From: Armigeres subalbatus
Lineage: Eukaryota > Arthropoda > Insecta > Diptera > Culicidae
Assembly (NCBI RefSeq): GCF_024139115.2
Contig: NC_085140.1
Location: forward strand, 103,800,988 to 103,864,987
DNA length: 64,000 nt
Reading direction: 5' to 3'
Part shown: positions 19,660 through 28,701 of the stretch, in pieces
Layout of the letters: each line of letters opens with the position of its first letter
Position numbering within the stretch: position 1 is the stretch's first letter
Notes under the pieces: model-generated
The model's input: the letters and a program-made list of their open reading frames with translations, nothing else
Database searches by the model: none
What the model was told of the DNA's origin: nothing
Translations under genes and position numbers: made by a program

Positions 19660-19945
19660 TTTGTTCATTTCATTCATTTATTATGTTACATCTAAACAGA
19701 TAACACTGAATCGACAATTTGACGCCACAATACTCGCTTCGCACAGCTTCCTGTATGGATCTGAATCGAACACCACATTTGCAAGTTTGCCATCCAGAAT
19801 TCTGGCAACATGCCCTGCCCGCCCATCGTATCCAGCCTTGGCTACTTCCTGAATACTGAGTTCACCGTAGAACGGTAGAATTGAGCGCCGTCACATTTGT
19901 TGCACACCACCATCATAAGCACTTGTTGCCTCAAGTGATTGCAAA
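19660..19945 (-). pseudogene. 3' end of an RTE-like LINE
   Basis: Read on the minus strand, this resembles the C-terminus of RTE-like proteins (GYDGRAGHV-like and PYRK followed by IVAS). It ends near a TAACATAATAAATGAATG tail. The right-arm partner at 39505-39725 is on the plus strand and partly deleted. No intact frame remains. Confidence 0.55.
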
Positions 19946-20102
19946 TCCTTATAGAGCACGATCCAAATTTGATGTCCGTATAGGCCCACCGGTATTAGGT
20001 TCATTTTGTATATGATGCATTTGGTGCTGGTGTGAATCTTCTGCAGCCCATAGTAGGTATAACTTTAACAGATGATGCGCCTTCGTATTATGGAATTATT
20101 AG

Positions 20103-20953
20103 TGGAAGGTGGGGAGACTTGATCACCCCTGTTTTATCGAGAACTAAAGTAGTTTTGTTCTAGCGTATTTTTAGTATAGATCCTCTAGACAAATGACCTT
20201 TATGTGGTGATTTATTTTTTGGATTGACAACCTTATTTACTCTGCAAGGCGGTTTGTATGTTTGTATGTTTGAACAACTTTTCATAACAATGACCAAATG
20301 CTTTCGTTTTTTCATAACACAAAGCCTAAATATGCTTAACGATCTGTAGGTACTGATGAAAATGTCAACATTCCATCAACGTTTTAGGATATGTGGATTT
20401 GAAGTTATTGCCTCAATATGGGGACACTCGATTCCCCATTAGTAACCCATACAAAAAGTTTACGAAAAAATTCAAAAAATATAAATTAGTTCTCAGGCTT
20501 CTATTTTTTGTAGATTTGACAGATTTGATGAAGGGTTGGCAGGAAACATTATTTATTGCGTAAAATATCATAGAAAGGGGATCAAATCTCCCCAAATTTC
20601 AAAATTGCGTGGGCTATCGAATTCAATAACAAAAAATCGTTTATGTATACGCAAAGAAATTCGAAAATTCCGCGTATTTTGATGGAAAAATATTTAAAAA
20701 ATCTGATGGTACCTTTCTAATTTTATCAAAGCAAGTTCTTGGAGAGGGATCAATCTCCCCCGATTTTTTTTAAAGTCGATATTTGACACCACTCTAGAAA
20801 ATCGATCAACAATAATTTAAGGACTGTCATACATCAGTAAAGTTAAATACTATATTTCTTAGAGAGTCTGTGCGGAAATCGCGTATGTTTATTTATTTTT
20901 AGCTGTGATGCATCGGAAATCAGAAAAGGGGATCAAGTCTCCCCAGTCTCCCC
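20103..20953. mobile_element. Element with repeated GGGGATCAAGTCTCCCC-type motifs
   Basis: The right arm (about 36030) lacks this 850-bp segment between GAATTATTA and TGTCAGTTATTG. Ends are GGTGGGGAGACTTGATC and, inverted, GATCAAGTCTCCCCAGTC. Related motifs recur near 20113, 20420, 20578, 20746 and 20932. The rest is AT-rich, with no open frame above 60 codons. It is probably a non-autonomous DNA element. The target duplication is unclear, perhaps ATTA-like. Confidence 0.6.
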
Positions 20954-21111
20954 TATTGTCAGTTATTGAAGCGTGGCCCAATTTGATGTTGCATCACGGA
21001 AAAAACGCTGTAGAAAATTATCCATTGGGTATTTTCTCTTAAAATTTTGGGTAGAAGTAGTATAGAGTGAATTGTATTTTTATCGCAGTCAGTTTTTCGA
21101 AAATTGGAAAA

Positions 21112-21208
21112 AATGGCATCACTCGAAAAGCAACGTCTCAAAATGATTTTGCACGGGCACCTGGAAAATCCTTATCTCTCTCATCGGGACATGGGAAAAC
21201 GGCTCTGT
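21112..21208 (+). pseudogene. Tc1/mariner transposase, N-terminal fragment
   Basis: ATG 21112 opens about 32 codons reading MASLEKQRLKMILHG and ending HRDMGKR, which looks like the first helix-turn-helix of a mariner-group DNA-binding domain that would recognise the terminal repeats. It starts about 140 bp inside the left end, as expected. The frame is cut at about 21208 by inserted DNA. A homologous start survives on the minus strand at 35859. Confidence 0.6.
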
Positions 21209-21240
21209 CGATTTATTGATTTAAATTTATTAAAATATTT

Positions 21241-21476
21241 CTCGGGTATTGATTTTGTATGTGATTTGTAATGTGATTTTGTAAACAAAGATTCAAGCGT
21301 CGATTTGTCCGATCTGATAGCCCTCCCACGCAAACCATCACCATAGAAAGATAGGAGGAGGCTTCGGCTTCCTGTTGGTGGTGTTGGTTTGCGTGGGAGT
21401 GCCATCAGATCGGACAAATCGACGTTTGATTTTTTGTTTACAAAATCACATACGTACTTTTGAATAAGTACCCGAG
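21241..21476. mobile_element. Foldback MITE with CTCGGG ends, ATTT target duplication (copy 2)
   Basis: The 236-bp hairpin starts CTCGGGTATTG and ends GAATAAGTACCCGAG. ATTT lies at 21237-21240 and 21477-21480. It shares GTAAACAAAGATTCAA and GATTTGTCCGATCTGAT with copy 1 at 4968-5198. The left arm of this copy has a small internal duplication (ATGTGATTTGTAATGTGATTT). Confidence 0.88.
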
Positions 21477-21599
21477 ATTTATTGATTTATTTATAAAGAA
21501 TGAACCCATCATAAAAAGATTAAATAATAGGAAAACGGTGAATATTCACGACAAGATATTGACTTTGGCGATATTGACTTTGACTTTGGCGAGATTGAC

Positions 21600-22100
21600 T
21601 CACGATGAATCTATACCACTTGGCCGAAATACATTTAGTCGAATGCAGTTTTGTCAAATGACACTCGGTCGGAAAGCCATTACATCGAATAGAGTATCAA
21701 TGAAAAGAATAAGAAAACCATTTACTTTCGACCAAATGTCCCTTTGACTGTCCTTTCAACGAAATGTCATTCGACTAAATGTCAATCAACGAAATGTTCC
21801 AAAGCCGACTACGATGAAGTATTGGCAAAATAACATCGATATCATTGATTTTAGAGCTTGTGCCGCAAAATAGAATAGAGGGTATTTTACCATCAGTTCC
21901 CAATATTTTGCTTTTTTTGTAGGTTTCCAATTTTTCTATAATCCACCAGGGTCTCCAGAAGTTTCCGTTTGCTTATCAGTTCCTATTCAAATTGAACCAA
22001 AAATCTATTGACGAACTATTCATTTAACTAAATTCATTATTACCGACTGAAATTCAACATTCGACTAAATTTCCATTCTGCTAAATGTTCCAAAACCTGG
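21600..22100. repeat. Degenerate CGACCAAATGTC-type repeats
   Basis: There are irregular copies of TCGACTAAATGTC, CGACCAAATGTCC and CAACGAAATGTC. The same repeat type occupies 35160-35780 in the right arm. Positions 21490-21790 match 35160-35380 in reverse complement, while the repeat runs in plus orientation in both places, showing that it is spread on both strands. No coding potential is apparent. Confidence 0.6.
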
Positions 22101-22107
22101 ATAAACA

Positions 22108-22673
22108 ACCCGAGTAGATGAAAATATCTCAATAATATCAAATGTTGATTAGATAGCAAAATGAGATATGGACATGATTGATATAAGAGATAAAAGATCA
22201 GACGACAATATCAATATTTTGCACTGAAATATCATAAGGAGATCAAGTTATACTATTTGTAAGAAGTCATCAATATCATGTGCCATTAGTTTGTTCTTAT
22301 CCATAGCATATCTTGATATTAAAATGATATTTTGGTGCAAATTTTTTAATATTGTTGCCTGTTCTTTTATCTCTTATCGGGACCACTTTGCTATTTGGGC
22401 GTAACTTATTTTGTGAACAAACATTATTTTATGAATTCCATTGAATGCGGGCGTTTTTCTCCAAAATTAATTCCCTTATCTGATAGAGGGAAGCTTATTC
22501 TATCGAATACATACCGTGATTCTGTCAGGAAACGCTTGCTTTAGCAGGAATTCGCCTTCCAATGTTTGTTTTCAAAATAAGTTACGCCCAAATCGCAAAG
22601 CGGTCCCGTTATATCAATTTATCTCCTCTATCCATATCATGTTTTGTTATTCTGTTCATGGCTTCTACCCGGG
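22108..22673. mobile_element. MITE with ACCCGAGTAGA-type ends, itself interrupted
   Basis: The left end CCCGAGTAGATG is mirrored by CTTCTACCCGGG on the right. The body is rich in ATATCA and GATATG. The element is interrupted at 22378-22608 by a second MITE. Without that insertion the outer element would be about 330 bp. Target duplication not resolved. Confidence 0.6.
22378..22608. mobile_element. MITE with CGGGACC ends, TTAT target duplication, nested
   Basis: The 231-bp element begins CGGGACCACTTTGC and ends GCAAAGCGGTCCCG. Inverted repeats of about 45 bp include TTTGGGCGTAACTTATTTTG. TTAT flanks it at 22374-22377 and 22609-22612. It lies inside the 22108-22673 element, which lies inside the mariner-type transposon, making three levels of nesting. 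Confidence 0.82.
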
Positions 22674-22764
22674 AAGTCAAGTCAAGTGAAGTCAACGGTG
22701 AGTCGTGCGATTAAATGTTAAGTACTACGAAATTCTGAGCAAATGGATGTTCCATTAGTGATCA

Positions 22765-23226
22765 GGTTCACAGGCGTGTTGTGAAAGCGTTTTAGTGGAA
22801 TCCCAATGCTTCGGTCAGGGATGTGGCCAAAAAAATGAATATGTCCAAGTTTATCGTTCAGAGAGCCAAGTACAGGGAGGGACTGCTTACGTACAAATCA
22901 GGATGATATGGTGGGAAAGTCACGATCCCGGAAACTGTACGTATATCCAGATGCTGACGAAGCCTGATTGATAGACTTACATCAAGCCGTCAAGGAGAAC
23001 TTCCGGCAGAGTGGAACAAAGCCAACGGGGTCCTTTTGTACCAAAGGACATGAACCTCCCCAACGCATCGGAACTAAAGCCTTTCAAAAAATACTAGGCT
23101 ATTATGAAGCAGGCACTATGGAAGCACTACAAGGAGGTCAAATCTGAGGAATACATGAAAAAAAGTGCGTTTCCGTACAGAAGAAACTGCAGGCAGATGT
23201 TGTACAGAACCCAATGAGTGGAGTTA
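22765..23226 (+). pseudogene. Tc1/mariner transposase, middle and C-terminal fragments
   Basis: VHRRVVKAF, then ASVRDVAKKMNMSKFIVQRA, gives the second helix-turn-helix. After a gap, VPKDMNLPNASELKPF, MKQALWKH and, in another frame, KKLQADVVQNPMSGVK correspond to the end of the catalytic domain. At least two in-frame stops and one frameshift are visible, and the central part with the first catalytic aspartates is missing or unreadable. The frame runs into the AGGTGATTATA MITE at 23227 and resumes after it. This style is close to mosquito ITmD37-type elements, from memory, so the family is tentative. Confidence 0.65.
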
Positions 23227-23490
23227 AGGTGATTATAGAATGCAGCCCGTGGTGAATTTCAAATTCACCACACGTTTATCTACATACATTTCCTAAAGCC
23301 CAAATCTGGCGTAATAGTTTTCGTACAGTGCCGAAACTCAAATTATGATTGTTCAGCATAACTAAGCAAACTATCTACCATTATTCCAGCCCCATGCTCG
23401 TTATGGTTCTTTCATCTCGTGTTCTTAAAAAAAATCTTGGAAAACCACGTGATTTACAAAATGGCCGATTTCTGGCTTTATTGTATACCT
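23227..23490. mobile_element. AGGTGATTATA MITE inserted at TA in the transposase gene (copy 1)
   Basis: The 264-bp element starts AGGTGATTATA and ends TGTATACCT. TA lies at 23225-23226 and 23491-23492. A reverse-complement copy with better preserved ends is at 59517-59759. The transposase reading frame continues directly after the second TA for about 14 codons to a stop (MQAYGYSIELK), which supports the boundaries. A TA duplication fits Tc1/mariner-type mobilisation. Confidence 0.82.
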
Positions 23491-23612
23491 TAAGCGTAGG
23501 ATGCAAGCGTACGGTTATAGTATTGAACTGAAATGAAATAAATGATTTTATACAGGTAATTTTTAACAGCGTTTTTTTCCGTGATGCAATTGGATGTGGG
23601 ACACCCTTTATT

Positions 23613-24232
23613 GTTATTGTTAGTCGTCAGCGTTCTGATTCCTAGTCACTAGTCACGACCTGTCGTGTTTCGATTTTTAGTATGTATTTTTCCTTTGATG
23701 CATTCATAACATAACCAGTCCATCGTTTGTTGCCTCACATTTCAGGCGTCAGATAAACGATTATGGGAAGTACAGGTCTGCCAAAATTGCAAATGCTCGA
23801 ACAACAATGTCCATACTTTGGAAAAATAAAACAAATCATATTATCTCTCATCTTAGACAGGACTAATACTTGCTTTGAAATAAAGATTACAATTACATTA
23901 CTCGCAATTCTATAACGATTCTCGTAAGTCATTTTCCCTTCTGAATAGGAACAAAATACCAGAAAAAAATCTTCGGAAAAGGACTTGCTAATTGAAACAG
24001 AAGCGCAATAGACACGTGTAGCAATAAAATTAAGTTAGAGGCCTGCGCACCACAAGCAGTCCGCACCATAGAGTGCGCCTATCAAGCAGCACCCAGAGTC
24101 GGGTTATTTTCCAATTCCTTTTTGTTGCTGGTCTACGCGCCGCAATCCTAGCTCAGATAATATGCACCGTACCACAGATGAGTCCTCTTGAATGGAAGGG
24201 AGATAAGTGAGCTTAAGGCCTATGCGTGGTTA
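23613..24232. other. Unclassified spacer
   Basis: No coding region or RNA gene was recognised. 24041-24230 is slightly GC-richer than its surroundings without an identifiable element. Confidence 0.45.
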
Positions 24233-24240
24233 GTTTAGAC

Positions 24241-24691
24241 CATGGTTTCCCAAACTGTGGGTCCCGACCCCCAGGGGGGTCGCGAGTGGATTGTTGGTGG
24301 GTCGCGCAGAACAAATATTAATTGCAGCTCGAATGCTGAACTTTTTGATCATTTTTTTCAGGAACATTATTTCAAGTTCAAACCGAATTTTATTTTAAAT
24401 ATCCATCACCACGCTATTTTATTTAAACATTTATGCCTAAAAGCTGTCCCCTTAATGAAGTGAAATAAGAACGCTAACATTTTGACAAACAATACCATGT
24501 TCGTCATTTTTTGCATTTGTACATGTAAGGTAACGTGAATATTTTTTATGTGGAAGAAGCCGAAACAGATGACATTCTGATTCAATTAATGCTTAATACT
24601 ACTTGCTAAAATGCATTTTTTCATAGGTGGGTCGCGAAACATATAGAATTTTGCTAGGTGGGTCGCATACTCAAAGGTTTGGGAAGCTCTG
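24241..24691. mobile_element. hAT-type MITE with 8-bp target duplication
   Basis: The 451-bp element has ends CATGGTTTCCCAAAC and, inverted, CAGAGCTTCCCAAAC, followed on each side by GCGACCC-like motifs. GTTTAGAC lies at 24233-24240 and again at 24692-24699. An 8-bp duplication and CAG-type ends are hallmarks of the hAT superfamily. The centre is AT-rich. The short plus-strand frame at the left end is not a gene. Confidence 0.88.
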
Positions 24692-24699
24692 GTTTAGAC

Positions 24700-25489
24700 T
24701 GTACTTACATACTGAGCACCCATCCCGATTTGACTACAAATAAGAAAAATTTGACCAGAATAAATCAGTTCGTTCTTAATCGGAAAACGATCAAGTTGTG
24801 GATGATTATTCCTTCCGAAAATTAATTTTCAAGGAACTCAATTGAATAGCTCAGCTATTCAGGACAAGTTTCTCCTCGGGATCGACATACTACCCCTCCA
24901 TAGTCGGGCAAGTAGCACCTGGGCATTCTTGGCCTGTGTCCTGAGTTATTTATAGAGTCAAGTTTTAATACTTGCCAACCAGTTCAAGTTTCTCCCCAGG
25001 ATTGACATACTTCCCCTCCATAGTTGGGCATGTAGCACCTGGGCATTTTTGAGCTGGAAGCAAGAAACAGAACGAGTTTGGAACCAGCTATCGTCATTAG
25101 TTGTTACCTTGTTTCGAACATCTTACCCACCAAAGGCTCCTACTTACGTTCATTTCTAATTAAGTTACCTTCGTTTGCCCAATTCCTTCGGTTGGGATCG
25201 GCGTCGGTAACACAAAGAGAGGGCAGATGCATGCTTTGAAAGAAGAAATCACTTCCTCATGTCTTCTTTTGTCCTAAACCAAGCAAATATATGAATTGAA
25301 ATAAGGAACCATATCCTCTCTCCTACTCAAGCTGAGCAAATGTCTGTACTAAAAGAAACAAATTCAAATTTCCTCATTTCATATGGCATTTAAAAGAGCA
25401 TCCAGGGTTAAAAAGCGTTTTTTGCTAGTTTTTACGCGGTTCTTTTTTATCGCGGACTTTCTAATTAGCACGGTTTCAAAAGAAAAACG
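24700..25489. repeat. Spacer with a 65-bp direct repeat
   Basis: The segment AAGTTTCTCCTCGGGATCGA through AGCACCTGGGCATT (about 24864-24930) recurs as AAGTTTCTCCCCAGGATTGA through AGCACCTGGGCATT (about 24985-25051), an offset of about 121 bp. The rest is AT-rich, with no recognised gene. Confidence 0.65.
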
Positions 25490-25549
25490 TTTAGAATAAT
25501 GTCATGGATGTGGGAAAGATCGTTCTACATAGTAACAAACTCCATAAAA

Positions 25550-25860
25550 TATGGGTATTGCCGGAATGGGCTGGATTAACAGATGGAAAAAAGATGTTTA
25601 GCGCTATTTTGCAATAAAAATGACCGACTTCCGTTAAAATGGGTATTGACGGAACGGGTTGGATGGGTAGAAATCGGAAATCGATGTTTGGCGCCATTTT
25701 GGAATTCAATATGGTCGACTTCTGGATTCATAAAACGACTGCAAACTCATGCAATATGACGGAACGGGTTGAATGAGTAGGAGCCAGAAACCGAAATTTG
25801 GCGCCATTTTGGATTCAAGATAGATGACTTCCGATTTCTTAAAACAAATGCAAACTCATA
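25550..25860. repeat. Three-copy tandem repeat (units about 87-115 bp)
   Basis: Each copy contains a GACGGAACGGGTTG-like start, a GGCGCCATTTTGG-like centre and a GACTTCCG-like end, beginning near 25553, 25640 and 25755. Identity is moderate. Frames on either strand are repeat shadows. Confidence 0.65.
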
Positions 25861-26569
25861 ACGGTTAGACCTGCGCGCCGATTAAAACCACCGATCAAGC
25901 CACACCAGATTTGGATTTTCCTTGACCCAACTGTGTTCAAGAACGCTTTCGAAATTGGTAAACCCAGTTCAGAGCTGGGTTTCACTGATGTTTCCAAATC
26001 ACTGACACACCCTCTCCAGAGTCGAATTTTCCTTGAACCGAATAGGTCCAATAGCGGAGTTAGATTTTATAGACCCAACTAGATCTAGCCATGCGTGGAT
26101 TCATGAAAAAATCCTTCTCGTATCGCTTTTTGTTTTGAATATCAGAGGTTTCTTCTGGAGTGAAGAAACGCCTCTTATTCGTAGATTTAAAATACACAGA
26201 TAGCTCTTTGTAGTCCACGCACACATTCTGGCACCACGTTCCTGCACGTCGTTTTTTTATTGTTAAGTATTTTAAAAACCATTCTATTTTTATTGCGTAA
26301 AACCAATCTTATTTTTATTGCGTAAGTTTCAAATTGTTCTCTAGGGGAAAGTGGGGCAAGACCGCCACCATAAGCTCTGGCTTTTGTGGAACACTAAAAA
26401 TCCTCCGCATACAGCAGATTTGTCTCCTAGACATGTTTTTTTTTCTATAACATTATCATGGCGGGCAGCAGGGACTATGTCCAAGGGCTTGACGATCCCT
26501 CCCCAGGCCATCTGCGAGTTGTGGGGCTTGCCTAGGATGTGGTGGGGTTTGACAGTGGGCCCTATTAAA
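25861..26569. other. Unclassified spacer
   Basis: Short frames on both strands (25839-26051, 26341-26598) show no domain. From about 26345 GC content rises, and this may be the 5' untranslated part of the LINE that follows. Confidence 0.4.
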
Positions 26570-26711
26570 CCTCTATAAAAAGCTGCATGTATCCGCAAGT
26601 AGGCCCCACCAAAGCGACCGTGTGCCGCTCAAAGCGCACAAGCCCAAGTCCTGGTGTTAGGTGGGACGCTAAACAGCCCTGACACGACGGCCCTCCGACG
26701 AGACAGGAGGT

Positions 26712-28670
26712 TTGCGCAGGCCCAATAAGCCGCCTAGAAAACCAAACATTACGAACAATATAAGAGATAATGCGACTCGATATAATCGGCAAAGACCTAG
26801 GCGACGAATACAGGATCACGATTGGAAGCTTGGAACATGGAATTGCAAGTCGCTAGGTTTCGCAGGTTGCGACAGGATGATCTACGATGAATTACATCCC
26901 CGCAACTTCGACGTCGTGGCGCTGCAGGAGATTTACTGGACAGGACAGAAAGTGTGGAAAAGCGGGCATCGAGCGGCTACCTTCTACCAAAGCTGTGGCA
27001 CCACCAACGAGCTGGGAACCGGCTTCATAGTGCTGGGTAAGATGCGCCAACGCGTGATTGGGTGGCAGCCAATCAACGCAAGGATGTGCAAGCTGAGGAT
27101 TAAAGGCCGTTTCTTCAACTATAGCATCATCAACGTGCACTACCTACACGAAGGGAGACCCGACGACGAGAAAGAAGCGTTCTACGCACAGCTGGAGCAG
27201 ACATACGATGGATGCCCACTGCGGGACGTTAAAATCGTCATCGGTGACATGAACGCACAGGTAGGGAGGGAGGAAATGTATAGACCGGTCATCGGACCGG
27301 ATAGTCTGCACACCGTATCGAATGACAACGGCCAACGATGCATAAACTTCGCAGCCTCCCGCGGAATGGTAGTCCGAAGCACCTTCTTTCCCCGCAAAAA
27401 TATCCACAAGGCCACATGGAGATCACCTAACCAAGAAACGGAAAACCAAATCGATCACGTTCTAATCGACGGTAAATTCTTCTCCGACATCACGAATGTC
27501 CGCACTTACCGCAGTGCAAATATTGAATCCGACCACTACCTCGTTGCAGTATGCCTGCGCTCAAAACTCTCGACGGTGTACAACACGCGTCGAAGTCGGA
27601 CGCCGCGGCTTAACATTGGGCGGCTACAAGACGGTAGATTAGCCCAAGAATACGCGCAGCAGCTGGAAGTGGCACTTCCAACGGAAGAGCAGCTAGGCGC
27701 AGCGTCTCTTGAAGATGGCTCGAGAGATATTCGATCCGCCATTGGTAGCACCGCAACCGCTGCACTAGGCACGGTGCTCCCGGATCAGAGAAACGACTGG
27801 TATGACAGCGAATGTGAGCAGTTAGTGGAAGAGAAGAATGCAGCATGGGCGAGATTGCTGCAACACCGCACGAGGGCGAACGAGGCACGATATAAACAGG
27901 CGCGGAACAGACAAAACTCGATTTTCCGGAGGAAAAAGCGCCAGCAGGAAGATCGAGACCGTGAAGAAACGGAGCAACTGTACCGCGCTAATAACACACG
28001 AAAGTTCTATGAGAAGTTAAACCGTTCACGTAAGGGCCACGTGCCACAGCCTGATATGTGTAAGGACATAAACGGGAACCTTCTTACGAACGAGCGTGAG
28101 GTGATCCAAAGGTGGCGGCAGCACTACGAAGAACACCTGAATGGCGATGTGGCAGACGAAGATGGCGGTATGGTGATGGACCTGGGAGAACGCGCGCAGG
28201 ACATAATTCTACCGGCTCCGGATCTCCAGGAAATCCAGGAGGAGATTGGCCGGCTGAAGAACAACAAAGCCCCTGGGGTTGACCAACTACCAGGAGAGCT
28301 ATTTAAACACAGTGGTGAGGCACTGGCTAGAGCGCTGCACTGGGTCATTACCAAGATTTGGGAGGAGGAAGTTTTGCCGCAGGAGTGGATGGAAGGTGTC
28401 GTGTGTCCCATCTACAAAAAGGGCGATAAGCTGGATTGTAGCAACTACCGCGCAATCACATTGCTGAACGCCGCCTACAAGGTACTCTCCCAAATTTTAT
28501 GCCGTCGACTAGCACCAACTGCAAGGGAGTTCGTGGGGCAGTACCAGGCGGGTTTTATGGGCGAACGCTCCACCACGGACCAGGTGTTCGCCATTCGCCA
28601 AGTACTGCAGAAATGCCGCGAATACAACGTGCCCACATCATCTATTCATCGACTTCAAAGCCGCATATGA
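26712..28670 (+). CDS. LINE polyprotein part 1: AP endonuclease and N-terminal RT
   Basis: This is an open frame of 652 codons. Endonuclease motifs are LGTWN (N44), ALQE (E73), GDMNAQVG (D179, N181), a HKATWRSP region near 236, QIDHVLI (D248) and SDHYLV (D274, H275), which together form the metal-binding active site that nicks target DNA. A charged linker follows, then RT motifs: NNKAPGVDQLPGELF near 518, NYRAITLLNAAYKVL near 577 and YQAGFMGERSTTDQ near 612. Reading is lost after residue 638, where the sequence GTGCCCACATCATC has lost two bases or gained one, and 14 foreign codons lead to a stop. ATG 26712 is the first in the frame, preceded by a GC-rich leader. Apart from this shift the gene appears intact. 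Confidence 0.8.
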   Translation: MRRPNKPPRKPNITNNIRDNATRYNRQRPRRRIQDHDWKLGTWNCKSLGFAGCDRMIYDELHPRNFDVVALQEIYWTGQKVWKSGHRAATFYQSCGTTNELGTGFIVLGKMRQRVIGWQPINARMCKLRIKGRFFNYSIINVHYLHEGRPDDEKEAFYAQLEQTYDGCPLRDVKIVIGDMNAQVGREEMYRPVIGPDSLHTVSNDNGQRCINFAASRGMVVRSTFFPRKNIHKATWRSPNQETENQIDHVLIDGKFFSDITNVRTYRSANIESDHYLVAVCLRSKLSTVYNTRRSRTPRLNIGRLQDGRLAQEYAQQLEVALPTEEQLGAASLEDGSRDIRSAIGSTATAALGTVLPDQRNDWYDSECEQLVEEKNAAWARLLQHRTRANEARYKQARNRQNSIFRRKKRQQEDRDREETEQLYRANNTRKFYEKLNRSRKGHVPQPDMCKDINGNLLTNEREVIQRWRQHYEEHLNGDVADEDGGMVMDLGERAQDIILPAPDLQEIQEEIGRLKNNKAPGVDQLPGELFKHSGEALARALHWVITKIWEEEVLPQEWMEGVVCPIYKKGDKLDCSNYRAITLLNAAYKVLSQILCRRLAPTAREFVGQYQAGFMGERSTTDQVFAIRQVLQKCREYNVPTSSIHRLQSRI

Positions 28671-28701
28671 TACAATCGATCGGGACCAGCTATGGCAGCT
28701 A

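Larger units (their letters stand above)
20966..23612 (+). mobile_element. Tc1/mariner-type transposon, degenerate, with multiple nested insertions
   Basis: The left end TTGAAGCGTGGCCC...TTGCATCACGGAAAA and the right end, inverted, AAAGGGTGTCCC...TTGCATCACGGAAAA are terminal inverted repeats. The right-arm partner (35765-36010) preserves the left end with GGGTGTCCC. Transposase pieces lie at 21112-21208, 22765-23226 and 23491-23535. Four insertions lie inside: foldback 21241-21476, MITE 22108-22673 with another at 22378-22608 inside it, and MITE 23227-23490. CGACCAAATGTC-type repeats also occupy 21600-22100. Confidence 0.72.
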
